A stretch of DNA of 64,000 nucleotides from Vulcaniibacterium thermophilum (GTDB taxonomy: Bacteria; Pseudomonadota; Gammaproteobacteria; Xanthomonadales; Xanthomonadaceae). This document shows positions 44,316 to 53,118 of the stretch, piece after piece; the first letter of the stretch is position 1, and the number at the start of each line of letters is the position of its first letter. Made by a program: the position numbers and the translations under genes. The notes under the pieces are model-generated. The model saw nothing but the letters and a program-made list of their open reading frames with translations, was not told where the DNA came from and ran no database searches. The stretch spans positions 1-64,000 of the forward strand of contig NZ_VOHJ01000001.1 in the NCBI RefSeq assembly GCF_007923255.1, in the 5' to 3' direction.

Positions 44316-44462
44316 GCGGCGGCTGGCGTGGCGAAGGGGAACGCGCAGTTTAGCCGCTGCGGAGTGGACGCGTGCCCGCGCGGTGCCAGGCGGGTCGCCA
44401 GCCTGAACGCGGCCGACACCGTGGCGTGCCACACTGGCCGAGCCCGTCCGCGGAGTACGCCC

Positions 44463-44723
44463 GTGCGCGTCGTCTACGAAGCCGCCCATCTGATCGACGC
44501 CCATCTGGTCAAGCACGCGCTGGAGGATCTGGGCATCCCCGTGTTCCTGCGCGGCGAGGCGCTGGTCGGCGGCATGGGGGAGCTGCCGCTGTTCGGGGTG
44601 GTGGCGGTCTGCGTGCCGGAGGGCGCGCAGGCGCAGGCCGAAGCCTGCGTGCGGGCGCTCGGGCTGGGCGAGCCCGCCGCCGCGCGGCCGGCCGAGGACG
44701 GAGGCGCGATGCTGCCCGCCTGA
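44463..44723 (+). CDS. DUF2007 domain small protein
   Basis: The 86-residue product is a single DUF2007 fold (putative signal-transducing, PII-like): [39 protein letters not shown] and [20 protein letters not shown]. This family is often appended to membrane proteins; here it stands alone. The start is the GTG at 44463, with GGAG about eight bases ahead, which explains why an ATG-based view would miss it. Function unknown. Confidence 0.8.
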   Translation: MRVVYEAAHLIDAHLVKHALEDLGIPVFLRGEALVGGMGELPLFGVVAVCVPEGAQAQAEACVRALGLGEPAAARPAEDGGAMLPA

Positions 44724-44822
44724 TCCCGGGGCCGCGCTGCGGATCGCGCCGTCCCGCCGCTGCGCTTGCCGCCGCCAGCCGCGCACGCGACGATGCGGCG
44801 CCTTCCGACGGAAACCCACGCC

Positions 44823-45482
44823 ATGCCCGTGCTGGTGATCGGCAACAAGAACTATTCCTCGTGGTCGCTGCGGCCCTGGCTGCTGCTGCGGCATTTCGGC
44901 GTGCCGTTCGAGGAGCGCCGGCTGCCGCTGGATACGCCCGAGTTTCACGCCGAGATCGCGCGCTGGTCGCCCAGCCGCCGCCTGCCGGTGCTGCACGACG
45001 ACGGCCTGGCGATCTGGGACTCGCTGGCGATCTGCGAGTACGCCAACGAGCGCTGGCTCGACGGCCGCGGCTGGCCGGCGGACTGCGCGGCGCGCGCACT
45101 GGCGCGTGCGGCCGCGGCCGAGATGCATTCGGGCTTCGCCCATCTTCGCGAGCAGTTGCCGATGAACGTGCGCCGCACGCCCGACCGCTACCGCTGGGAC
45201 GCGCGCGCGCAGGCCGACATCGATCGCGTCCAGGCGCTGTGGCGCGACCTGCGCGGCCGCTTCGGCGGCGACGGCGAGTTCCTGTGCGGCGCGTTCGGCA
45301 TCGTCGATGCGATGTTCGCGCCGGTGCTGTATCGCTTCCTCGGCTACGGGGTGGCGATGGACGAGGTCGCCACGCAGTGGTGCGCGGCGATGTCGGCGCT
45401 GCCGGCGATGCGCGAATGGCGGACGGCCGCGCTCGCCGAGACCGAGCGGATCGCCGACACCGACGCGAAGGCGCAGCCATGA
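44823..45482 (+). CDS. Glutathione S-transferase family protein
   Basis: The 219 residues have a thioredoxin-like N-terminal domain (about 2-80) starting [19 protein letters not shown], in which the SS near the start is the usual catalytic serine region, [20 protein letters not shown] with the cis-Pro and glutathione-binding Ser, and an all-helical C-terminal domain to the end. The [12 protein letters not shown] start is typical of a zeta/tau-like subgroup in proteobacteria; substrate unknown. Its stop overlaps the apt ATG in ATGA. Confidence 0.88.
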   Translation: MPVLVIGNKNYSSWSLRPWLLLRHFGVPFEERRLPLDTPEFHAEIARWSPSRRLPVLHDDGLAIWDSLAICEYANERWLDGRGWPADCAARALARAAAAEMHSGFAHLREQLPMNVRRTPDRYRWDARAQADIDRVQALWRDLRGRFGGDGEFLCGAFGIVDAMFAPVLYRFLGYGVAMDEVATQWCAAMSALPAMREWRTAALAETERIADTDAKAQP

Positions 45483-46003
45483 GCGCGACGCCGTTCGCCG
45501 CGCTCATCCGCGATGTCGCGGATTTCCCGCAGCCCGGCATCCTCTTCAAGGACATCACGCCGCTGCTCGCCGACGCCGACGCGTTCGCCGACGCGATACG
45601 CGCGATGGCCGCGCCCTGGCGCGGGCGCGGGGTGCGCTACGTGGCCGGCATCGAGGCGCGCGGTTTCATCCTGGGTGCGGCGCTGGCGCGCGAGCTGCAG
45701 GCCGGTTTCGTACCGGTGCGCAAGCCCGGCAAGCTGCCGGCGCGGGTGATCGGCGAGCACTACACGCTCGAATACGGAGTCGCCCGCATCGAAGTGCATG
45801 CCGATGCGGTGCCGCCGCAGGCCGGGGTGCTGCTGGTCGACGACGTGCTGGCCACTGGCGGCACGCTGCGCGCGGCGCGCTCGCTGCTGCAGCGCACGGG
45901 CGCGCGTCTGCTGGGGGCGACCGTGCTGGTCGAGCTGGAGGCGCTCGGCGGCCGCCGGCACTGGGACGCGGACGTGCCGCTGCACGCGGTGCTGCGGTTC
46001 TGA
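45479..46003 (+). CDS. apt: Adenine phosphoribosyltransferase Apt
   Basis: Apt joins adenine to PRPP to give AMP in purine salvage. The 174-residue protein shows [20 protein letters not shown] at the N-terminus, [14 protein letters not shown], the hood [19 protein letters not shown] and the PRPP-binding loop [16 protein letters not shown]. The length fits the family. Translation is likely coupled to the upstream GST gene through the ATGA overlap. Confidence 0.96.
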   Translation: MSATPFAALIRDVADFPQPGILFKDITPLLADADAFADAIRAMAAPWRGRGVRYVAGIEARGFILGAALARELQAGFVPVRKPGKLPARVIGEHYTLEYGVARIEVHADAVPPQAGVLLVDDVLATGGTLRAARSLLQRTGARLLGATVLVELEALGGRRHWDADVPLHAVLRF

Positions 46004-46076
46004 CGCGGCGGGGCGTACGCTGGCGGAGCGGCCGCCGGCGCCCGGCGCCGGTTTGACGGAAGCGGGGGTGATCACG

Positions 46077-46721
46077 ATGCGGGGTATCGGAGCCTTCAAG
46101 CAGCGCATGCCGCGACCCGAGGACGCCTTGCCCGGCCGCGACGCGCCGCTGCCGCTGCGCAACGCGCACCACGTGCACGGCCGCCCGCTGCGGGGCGATT
46201 TTCCGGGCCTGCGCAGCGTGCTGTTCGGCATGGGCTGCTTCTGGGGCGCCGAGCGCAAGTTCTGGCCGCTGCCCGGCGTGTACACCACCGCGGTCGGCTA
46301 TGCCGGCGGCTACACGCGCAACCCGACGTATCGCGAGGTGTGCTCCGGCCTCACCGGGCATGCGGAGGTCGTGCGCGTGGTCTACGAGCCGGGCGCGATC
46401 GCCTTCGGCGAGCTGCTGCGCGTGTTCTGGGAGAACCACGATCCGACCCAGGGCATGCGCCAGGGCAACGATGTGGGCACGCAGTACCGCTCGGTTGTCT
46501 ACTGCGAGACGCAGGACCAGTACGACGCCGCGCTTGCCAGCCGCGAAACGTTCCAGCAACGCCTCGCCGATGCCGGCTTCGGCGCGATCACCACCGAGAT
46601 CCGTTTCCCCGCTCCGGCGTTCTACTACGCCGAGGACGAGCACCAGCAGTACCTGGCCAAGCATCCGCACGGCTACTGCGGCCTGGGCGGGACGGGCGTG
46701 AGCTGTCCGGTGGGGTGGTAG
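46077..46721 (+). CDS. msrA: Peptide-methionine (S)-S-oxide reductase MsrA
   Basis: MsrA reduces the S form of methionine sulfoxide. The 214 residues include an N-terminal extension of about 45 residues common in long MsrA forms, the catalytic cysteine in [48 protein letters not shown] and the C-terminal cysteines in [13 protein letters not shown] used for regeneration. It follows apt after 73 bases on the same strand and, with msrB, AhpC and AhpD, forms the oxidative-damage repair set of the window. Confidence 0.95.
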   Translation: MRGIGAFKQRMPRPEDALPGRDAPLPLRNAHHVHGRPLRGDFPGLRSVLFGMGCFWGAERKFWPLPGVYTTAVGYAGGYTRNPTYREVCSGLTGHAEVVRVVYEPGAIAFGELLRVFWENHDPTQGMRQGNDVGTQYRSVVYCETQDQYDAALASRETFQQRLADAGFGAITTEIRFPAPAFYYAEDEHQQYLAKHPHGYCGLGGTGVSCPVGW

Positions 46722-46904
46722 CGGGGCCGGGGGGCGGCGAATCGGGGGTGGCGGCGCCTGGGCGAATCCCGAGCTTGAATGGGCCCCGGCCTTCCCCGGG
46801 GCGACGGGTGGCACGCTGTGCCGGCAGCCCTCTACGCCGTCGTCCCGGCGTCCTTCTTCACGCCCGGGATGAGCCCGGACCCGTTTGAACGTCGCCGTCG
46901 CCGG

Positions 46905-48059
46905 CTACTCGCAAGCGTCCTCCAGCCGCCGGTAGCGCACGCGGCCGGTCGGGAGGTGGAGGTAGGGCAGCTCGAAGCAGCGGCGTCGCACGCCGTCGGC
47001 GTCGCGCCCGCGCACCGTGCGCAGGGGATGGCGTTCGACGCGGCGACCGCGGGCGTCGTACACGTGCAGCTCGAGGCTCGGGCCCAGGACGGCCGGGCTG
47101 TCGCTGACGTCGGCGCCCGCCGCTTCGGCGAGCTGCAGGCGTCCGTCGGCCCCGCGCACGATGCGCGGCGCGAACACGATGCGGCCGTCCTCGTAACGGG
47201 GCATCGAGTAGTGATAGCGCAGCACGCCGTCGCCGCTGTCGACCGCGAAGAAGCGGCTCGATCCGCCGTCGACCCGCACCAGTGCGCGCCCGCGCCAGCG
47301 CCACACGCCCACCCCGTGCGAAGCCGCGCCATCGCGCCAGTAGGCGACCACGTTCCGCCGCTCGGCGTCGAACGCCGGCAAGGAGAGATCCTGCAGCGCT
47401 GCCGGCGCATCGACGAACCGCCCCGCGCGCGCGTCGTACAGCCAGGCCTGGTGCGGCACGTTCGGTCCCGCCGGCAGGTGCAGCCCGATCAGCAGATCGG
47501 CATCGCCGTCGAAATCGGCGTCCACGATCCACGGCGCGAACGGGCGGCAGGTGCCGATCGACTCGGTGTCCAGTTGCTGCAGCAGGCGGCCGTCGCGATG
47601 GATGCGGATGGCGCGCACGGTCGGCGCCTCGGCGCATTCGTCGCCACGCGGGGGCGGCGCGTCCATCAGCAGCGTGAGCGCGAACGGGAATGCCGGCGCG
47701 TGCGGTTGCGGGCGCAGCGCCACCGGCTGGGGGCCGTCGGCGCCGGTGCGCGTTCCCTGCCAGCCGTCGCCGGCGCGCGCGAGCGTCCAGCGCGCCGGCG
47801 CGTCGCCGGTTTCCACGAGTTCGAGCGTGCCGGCCGCGAACGTGCCCGACAGCCAGCGGCGACCGCCCGGCGGGCAGGGCGCGCGGCAGCGGGTGCCGGC
47901 GACGGTCGGCCCGAAGCGGTCCAGCTCGACCAGCGTTGGCTCGCCCGCCAGCGTGCCGTGCAGCCGCAGCGCTTCGAACTCGACTTCCACCGCCGCCTGG
48001 CCGCGGACCGGCCCGGCGAGCAGCAGCGCGCAGGCGAGGAGGCGGACGCAGCGGATCAC
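46905..48059 (-). CDS. Exported XAC2610-like protein with calcium-type DFDGD loop
   Basis: The product is about 384 residues from a GTG. A signal peptide (CVRLLACALLLAGPVRGQAA) leads into a beta-rich domain and a segment IVDADFDGDADLLIGLHLP, the D-x-D-x-D loop characteristic of XAC2610-related and FG-GAP-like proteins, probably binding Ca2+. CxxC-type cysteines (RCRAPCP) occur early. Function is unknown; members appear scattered among xanthomonads. It lies 34 bases after oxyR on the same strand, but its start is uncertain, since no ATG fits. Confidence 0.72.
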   Translation of the reverse strand: MIRCVRLLACALLLAGPVRGQAAVEVEFEALRLHGTLAGEPTLVELDRFGPTVAGTRCRAPCPPGGRRWLSGTFAAGTLELVETGDAPARWTLARAGDGWQGTRTGADGPQPVALRPQPHAPAFPFALTLLMDAPPPRGDECAEAPTVRAIRIHRDGRLLQQLDTESIGTCRPFAPWIVDADFDGDADLLIGLHLPAGPNVPHQAWLYDARAGRFVDAPAALQDLSLPAFDAERRNVVAYWRDGAASHGVGVWRWRGRALVRVDGGSSRFFAVDSGDGVLRYHYSMPRYEDGRIVFAPRIVRGADGRLQLAEAAGADVSDSPAVLGPSLELHVYDARGRRVERHPLRTVRGRDADGVRRRCFELPYLHLPTGRVRYRRLEDACE

Positions 48060-48093
48060 GGTCGCCGCCGCCGCGAGGCCGGTACGGCGCGGC

Positions 48094-49032
48094 TCATGCG
48101 CGCGCTTCCGCCGGGGGCGCCTCGGCCGCCGGCGGGCGCAGCAGATCCGGCGGCAGGCGGCGGAGCTCGGCGGCGAGCCGCTGCAGGAACTCCCCCATCG
48201 CCGAACTGCGCCGCCACAGCATGGCGATGCGGCGGTGCGGCACCTCGCCGCGGAACGGCACCAGCCGGATGTCGGGCGAGGTCGGCACCGGCGGCTGCAC
48301 CGCCAGCACCGGCAGCAGGGTGATGCCGACGCCGGCGGCGACCATCTGCCGCAGCGTCTCCAGGCTGGTGGCGCGGAAATCGTCGCGTTCGTCGGCGCCC
48401 GCCAGGCGGCAGACGTCGAGCGCCTGGTCGCGCAGGCAGTGGCCTTCCTCCAGCAGCAGCAGGTGCTGGCGGTCGAGGTCGCTGACTTCCAGCGCCTCGC
48501 CGCCGGCGAGCGCGTGGTCGCGGGGCACGGCCAGCACGAACGGCTCGTCGAACAGCGGCTCGACGTGCAACTGGTCGTCGTGCACCGGCAGCGCGAGGAT
48601 GCCGGCATCGAGGCGGCCGTCGCGCAGGCGGGCCAGGATCTGGTCCGTCTTCTCCTCCACCAGCAGCAGCTCCAGCCGCGGGAAGCGCTCGCGCAGCGCC
48701 GGCACCACGTGCGGCAGCAGGTAGGGACCGAGCGTCGGGAACAGGCCCAGGCGCACGGTGCCGGCTTCCGGATCGCGGCTGCGGCGTGCGATCTCGGCCA
48801 TCTCCTCCACCTGCGCGATGACCTTGCGCGCGCGCTCGGCGATCTGCTGGCCGACCGGCGTGAGCATCACCTGCCGCGGCGAACGCTCCACCAGCGCCAC
48901 GCCGAGCTCCTCCTCGAGCTTCTTGATCTGGGTCGACAGCGTCGGCTGACTGACGAAGCTCGCGGCCGCGGCGCGGCCGAAGTGCTTGTGGTCGGCCAGA
49001 GCGACCAGATATCGCAGGTCTCGCAGGTTCAT
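48094..49032 (-). CDS. oxyR: Peroxide-sensing LysR regulator OxyR
   Basis: OxyR senses H2O2 through an intramolecular disulfide and switches on peroxide-defence genes. The 312 residues have an N-terminal LysR helix-turn-helix (NLRDLRYLVALADHKHFGRA) and an inducer domain in which the two redox cysteines sit exactly at 199 and 208 (GHCLRDQALDVC), the same numbers as in E. coli. The VAAGVGITLLP segment is also typical. It is divergent from ahpC, and the gap carries an OxyR-type site (49042-49078) that may also control oxyR itself. Confidence 0.96.
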   Translation of the reverse strand: MNLRDLRYLVALADHKHFGRAAAASFVSQPTLSTQIKKLEEELGVALVERSPRQVMLTPVGQQIAERARKVIAQVEEMAEIARRSRDPEAGTVRLGLFPTLGPYLLPHVVPALRERFPRLELLLVEEKTDQILARLRDGRLDAGILALPVHDDQLHVEPLFDEPFVLAVPRDHALAGGEALEVSDLDRQHLLLLEEGHCLRDQALDVCRLAGADERDDFRATSLETLRQMVAAGVGITLLPVLAVQPPVPTSPDIRLVPFRGEVPHRRIAMLWRRSSAMGEFLQRLAAELRRLPPDLLRPPAAEAPPAEARA

Positions 49033-49041
49033 GCGTTCGAT

Positions 49042-49078
49042 AGGTTCAGGCTATCGCCATCATAGGGACAATTCATTT
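49042..49078. promoter_or_regulatory. OxyR binding site between oxyR and ahpC
   Basis: The order is ATAG-N7-CTAT-N7-ATAG-N7-TCAT over 37 bases. The first half (49042-49056) is a perfect ATAG...CTAT repeat and the second (49064-49078) deviates in two bases. The spacing equals that of the known tetrameric OxyR operator. It lies 91 bases before ahpC and ten bases before the oxyR start, so it should serve both directions. Confidence 0.85.
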
Positions 49079-49168
49079 CCCTGATCAAACGGCGCGCGCC
49101 ACACTAGCCGTCTCCCGCGGCCTGCGGGCTTTCGATCCCCCATCCACGTTCAAGACAGGAGTCTTCGC

Positions 49169-49708
49169 ATGCTCACCATCGGCGACAAGTTCCCGCAGTT
49201 CAAAGTCAAGGCCACCGTCGGCATCGACAACCTCGGCACCGCCTTCGCCGACATCGACAACGAAACCTACAAGGGCAAGTGGCTGTGCGTGTTCTTCTAT
49301 CCGAAGGACTTCACCTTCGTCTGCCCGACCGAGATCAAGGGCTTCGCGGACATGAACCAGCAGTTCCTGGACCGCGACTGCCAGATCCTGGCGGCCAGCA
49401 CCGACAGCGAGTTCGTGCACCTGGCCTGGCGCAAGGACCACAAGGACCTGCGCGATCTGCCGTTCCCGATGCTGGCCGACATCAAGAAGGAACTGACCAC
49501 CGCGCTGGGCATCCTCGGTGAGGACGGCGTGGCGCAGCGCGCGACCTTCCTGGTCGACCCGGACGGCATCATCCGCTTCGTCTACGTCACCGACGGCTCG
49601 GTCGGCCGCAACCCGCAGGAAGTGCTGCGCGTGCTCGACGCGCTGCAGACCGACGAGCTCTGCCCGTGCAACTGGCACAAGGGCGAGGAGACGCTCAAGG
49701 TCGCCTGA
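49169..49708 (+). CDS. ahpC: Alkyl hydroperoxide reductase AhpC (two-Cys peroxiredoxin)
   Basis: AhpC reduces H2O2, organic peroxides and peroxynitrite in the cytosol. The 179-residue protein has peroxidatic Cys52 in FYPKDFTFVCPTEIKGF and C-terminal resolving cysteines at 165 and 167 (ELCPCNWHKGEE). The start MLTIGDKFPQFKV differs from the AhpF-linked type and fits the AhpD-partnered group found in mycobacteria and some proteobacteria. An OxyR site lies upstream. An intrinsic terminator at 49815-49843 separates it from ahpD. Confidence 0.95.
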   Translation: MLTIGDKFPQFKVKATVGIDNLGTAFADIDNETYKGKWLCVFFYPKDFTFVCPTEIKGFADMNQQFLDRDCQILAASTDSEFVHLAWRKDHKDLRDLPFPMLADIKKELTTALGILGEDGVAQRATFLVDPDGIIRFVYVTDGSVGRNPQEVLRVLDALQTDELCPCNWHKGEETLKVA

Positions 49709-49814
49709 TCCTCCGGCGCTCCCGCGCGCGCCGCCGTCCGCTGGCGGGCGGCGCGCGGTTTCCGCACGCGGCCGCTGCGGCGGCTCTCTCTCCCTCCCAC
49801 CGCGTGCGGGATCC

Positions 49815-49843
49815 GAGGCCGGGCGCTGCCCGGCCTCTTTTTT
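49815..49843 (+). terminator. Intrinsic terminator between ahpC and ahpD
   Basis: GAGGCCGGGC and GCCCGGCCTC form a perfect 10-bp stem with a three-base loop, followed by six T. This is a strong Rho-independent terminator just 27 bases before ahpD. It would reduce read-through from ahpC, so ahpD expression is either attenuated or has its own start. Confidence 0.9.
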
Positions 49844-49869
49844 GCCCGCTCCCCACGAACGGAACCGCC

Positions 49870-50412
49870 ATGACTCTTGCCGATCTGCGCAACCAGCTTC
49901 CCGACTACGCCAAGGACCTCAAGCTCAACCTCGACAGCGTGCTCAGCGAGAGCGGCGCGCCCGGACTCGATCCGCGCCAGATCCGCGTGATCGCGCTCGC
50001 CTGCGCCATCGCCGCCCGCCACGAGCCGCTGCGCCGCGCGGTGGAGGCGTTCGCCGCGGAGCAGCTTTCGCCCGCGGAGATCGACGGCGCGCGCGCGGCC
50101 GCCGCGATCATGGCGATGAACAACGTGTTCTACCGCGCCACCCACCTCATCTCGAATCCCGAGTACGGCCAGATGCGCGCCGGACTGCGGATGAACGTGA
50201 TGATGAACCCGGGCGTGGACAAGGCGACCTTCGAGCTGGCGTCGCTGGCGGTGTCGGCGATCAACGGCTGCGGCGCCTGCCTGGATTCGCACGAGAAGGT
50301 CGTGCGCCAGCACGGGCTGAGCGCGCAGGCCGTGCACAGCGCGCTGAAGATCGCCTCGGTGGTGCACGCGGTGGCGGTGACGCTGGAGCAGTCGGAACCG
50401 GCCGCTGCCTGA
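49870..50412 (+). CDS. ahpD: Alkyl hydroperoxide reductase AhpD (thiol carrier)
   Basis: AhpD is an adaptor with a thioredoxin-like dithiol that recycles AhpC and receives electrons via lipoylated dihydrolipoamide succinyltransferase and Lpd. The 180-residue protein has the active pair Cys134 and Cys137 with His141 in INGCGACLDSHEKVV and the proton-relay Glu near MNNVFYRATHL. It is the physiological partner of the AhpC type encoded just upstream. The start is the ATG at 49870. Confidence 0.95.
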   Translation: MTLADLRNQLPDYAKDLKLNLDSVLSESGAPGLDPRQIRVIALACAIAARHEPLRRAVEAFAAEQLSPAEIDGARAAAAIMAMNNVFYRATHLISNPEYGQMRAGLRMNVMMNPGVDKATFELASLAVSAINGCGACLDSHEKVVRQHGLSAQAVHSALKIASVVHAVAVTLEQSEPAAA

Positions 50413-50570
50413 GTCCGCGACCGCGCGGCTCAACTCCGCCCGCGCGCGGCCGATAGTCCGGATGACCCCGCGGCGCGCAGACCCGCCACGGGGCAGGGCA
50501 TGCCGCTTGCATCCATGCGACGGCGCCGCCGCGTCGGCGGAGCCGGGATAGGATGGCCGCGAGGGGGGCG

Positions 50571-51788
50571 ATGGAACAACTGCTGCTCCAACTCGACACG
50601 CGCACGCTGGCGTTCATCTCGGGCCTGGCCGGCTTGCTGCTGGCCGCGACCATGCTCGGCATCGCCATGACCGGCACGCGCCACCGCGCGCTCTACGACT
50701 GGGCCGCCGCCGGGCTGTGCTACGGGTTCGGTTTCCTGATCGGCGTGTGGATCTCGGTGCCGTGGCCGCCGTGGGTGTCGGCGGCGTTCGCCAATGCGCT
50801 GGTCGGCAGCGGGCACGTGCTGGTGCTCGCCGGCGTGCAGCGCCACCTCGGCCGGCGGGTGTGGGCGCCGCTGCTGCTGGTGCTGGTGGTCGCCCTGCTG
50901 CTGTCGACGCTCCTGCTGGAGCCGTTCCGCGCCGAACTGCGGCTGCGCGTGCTGGTGCATTCGGCGCTGTACTGCGCGGTCGATCTGACCGCCGGCGTGC
51001 TGCTGTGGCGCGCGGCGGCGCCGGGCCTGACCGCCTACCGGCGCGCCGTGGCGCTGCTGGCGATCCTCAACGGCCTGGCGATCGCCTGGCGCTTCGGCCA
51101 TGCTTTGCTCGCGGAGCGGATCGAGAACACGCTGGTCGACAACCCGTTCAACATCGCCCTGTTCCTGGTCAGCATGGCGCAGATGTTCATGCTGACGATG
51201 GCGCTGGCGGTGATGCTGTTCCGCGGCAAGGCGGTGCAGTTGCAGTGGATCGGGCAGCACGACCCGATGACGGGGATGCTCAACCGCCGCTCGCTGCTGG
51301 AGCACGCGCAGCGCGAGGTCGCGCGCAGCCTTCGCTACGGGACGCCGCTGTCGCTGCTGATGCTCGACATCGACCGTTTCAAGACGATCAACGACCACGC
51401 CGGTCACGAGGCCGGCGACGAGGTGATCCGCCGTGTCGCCGCGCGGATCGGCGAAGGGCTGCGCGCCAGCGACACCGCGTTCCGGCTGGGCGGCGAGGAG
51501 TTCCTGATGCTGCTGCCGGCCACGTCCGTGGGCGCCGCGCTGCAGGTGGCCGAGCGCCTGCGCGCGGCGATCTCGGCGCTGCCGCCGGCCTGCGGCCGGC
51601 CGGTCACCGCGAGCATCGGCGTGACCGAGGTGATGCCGCGCGTGGAAAGCTGGGAGGACGCGATGCGGCGCGTGGACGGTGCGCTGTACCGCGCCAAGCA
51701 CGAAGGCCGCGACCGCTCGGTGGCGATCGCGCATCCGGCCGCGCAGGCGCTCGCCGCGTCCGCCGCGCGCCTGGCGGAAGTGGGCTAG
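50571..51788 (+). CDS. Membrane diguanylate cyclase (GGDEF), copy 1
   Basis: This protein makes cyclic di-GMP. About seven membrane helices (residues 10-225) form an input domain, then a GGDEF domain (about 240-395) with LQWIGQHDPMTGMLNRRSL, DIDRFKTINDHAGHEAGDEV, the active loop RLGGEEFLMLLP and the product-inhibition I-site RASD five residues before GGEEF. The start ATG is at 50571, with GAGGGGGG just ahead. The next gene is a close paralogue of the same length, so the pair arose by tandem duplication. The input signal is unknown. Confidence 0.93.
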   Translation: MEQLLLQLDTRTLAFISGLAGLLLAATMLGIAMTGTRHRALYDWAAAGLCYGFGFLIGVWISVPWPPWVSAAFANALVGSGHVLVLAGVQRHLGRRVWAPLLLVLVVALLLSTLLLEPFRAELRLRVLVHSALYCAVDLTAGVLLWRAAAPGLTAYRRAVALLAILNGLAIAWRFGHALLAERIENTLVDNPFNIALFLVSMAQMFMLTMALAVMLFRGKAVQLQWIGQHDPMTGMLNRRSLLEHAQREVARSLRYGTPLSLLMLDIDRFKTINDHAGHEAGDEVIRRVAARIGEGLRASDTAFRLGGEEFLMLLPATSVGAALQVAERLRAAISALPPACGRPVTASIGVTEVMPRVESWEDAMRRVDGALYRAKHEGRDRSVAIAHPAAQALAASAARLAEVG

Positions 51789-51845
51789 CATGGGCCCGGC
51801 GCCGCCTCCGCTTCCTGGCCGGCACCGGCGCCATGGGGACTGCGG

Positions 51846-53063
51846 ATGGACCTGATCGTCCTGCTCGACACGCGCACGGTCGCGTTCGTGACCGGCCTGG
51901 CCGGTTTCGTGATGGCCGCGACGATGCTCGGCCTCTACGCCGCGGGCATGCGCGAGCGCGCGCTGCTGCACTGGGCGTTCGCCGGCCTGGCCTACGGCCT
52001 CGGCCACCAGGGCGGCCATCTGATGCTGAATCTGGCGACGCCGTGGTCGGTGGGCGTCTCGCTCGCGCTCGCCAACACGCTGATCGCGCTGGGTCACGTC
52101 TTCGGCCTGATCGGCACCCAGCGCTACCTCGGGCGTCGGCCGTGGACGCTTCCGCTGCTGGCCGCGTGCGCGCTGCTGTTCGCGGTGAGCGTGGCGTGGG
52201 AGCCGATGCACGCGAGCCTGCGCATGCGCGTGCTGGTGCTGTCCACGTTCTATCTGGGCGTGGACGCCATCGCCGGCGCGATGCTGTGGCGCGCCCGCGC
52301 CGAGGGCCTGACCGCCTACCGCCGCATCGTGGCGCTGGTGCTGCTGCTGGAGGCCGCGTTCCTCGTTGTCCGGCTGGGCTATGCGGCGGTGACCGACACG
52401 CTGACCACGTCCTTCGTCCAGGATCCGTTCCAGATCCTGTTCTACCTGCTCAGCATGGTGTTCGTGTTCGCGCTGGCGCTCGCGCTGGCGCTGCTGATGT
52501 TCCGCGGCAAGGAAGTCGAACTGCAGTGGCTGGTGATGCACGACCCGCTCACCGGCCTGTTCAACCGGCGCTCGCTCGAGGAGCACGCGGCGCGCGAGAT
52601 CGCCCATTGCCGCCGCCACGGCGTGCCGCTGAGCGCGATCGTGTTCGACATCGACCATTTCAAGCGCATCAACGACACCCGCGGGCATCTGGCCGGCGAC
52701 GAGGTGATCCGCGCGGTCGCGCGGCGGGTGGCGATGGAGCTGCGGGCCAGCGACATCGCGTTCCGGCTCGGCGGCGAGGAGTTCCTGCTGCTGCTGCCGT
52801 CGACCGCCGCCAACGGCGCGGCGACGCTCGCCGAGCGGCTGCGTGCGGGGCTGGCGTCGACGCCGCTGGAGGCGCTCGGCGCGCCGGTGACCGCGAGCTT
52901 CGGCGTGGCCGAACTCGGCCCGGGCGAGACGTGGAACGACGCCCTGCGCCGCGCCGACCAGGCGATGTACCGCGCCAAGCGCGAGGGCCGCGACCGGGTC
53001 GTGGTCGCCGCGCCGGCCGAGCCCGCGCCGGGCGCCCCCGTGCCCGCCGACGCGCCGGCCTGA
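51846..53063 (+). CDS. Membrane diguanylate cyclase (GGDEF), copy 2
   Basis: The 405-residue protein has the same plan as the preceding one: about seven membrane helices and a GGDEF domain with MHDPLTGLFNRRSLEEHA, DIDHFKRINDTRGHLAGDEV, RLGGEEFLLLLPS and an RASD I-site, so both copies look catalytically intact. The C-terminal tail is Pro/Ala-rich. The membrane halves have drifted more than the catalytic halves, so the two may respond to different signals. They are separated by 57 bases. Confidence 0.93.
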   Translation: MDLIVLLDTRTVAFVTGLAGFVMAATMLGLYAAGMRERALLHWAFAGLAYGLGHQGGHLMLNLATPWSVGVSLALANTLIALGHVFGLIGTQRYLGRRPWTLPLLAACALLFAVSVAWEPMHASLRMRVLVLSTFYLGVDAIAGAMLWRARAEGLTAYRRIVALVLLLEAAFLVVRLGYAAVTDTLTTSFVQDPFQILFYLLSMVFVFALALALALLMFRGKEVELQWLVMHDPLTGLFNRRSLEEHAAREIAHCRRHGVPLSAIVFDIDHFKRINDTRGHLAGDEVIRAVARRVAMELRASDIAFRLGGEEFLLLLPSTAANGAATLAERLRAGLASTPLEALGAPVTASFGVAELGPGETWNDALRRADQAMYRAKREGRDRVVVAAPAEPAPGAPVPADAPA

Positions 53064-53118
53064 CGCGCCGCCCGACGCGGGGCGCTAGGATGGCGCCCGC
53101 CCCACCGACCGCACTCCG

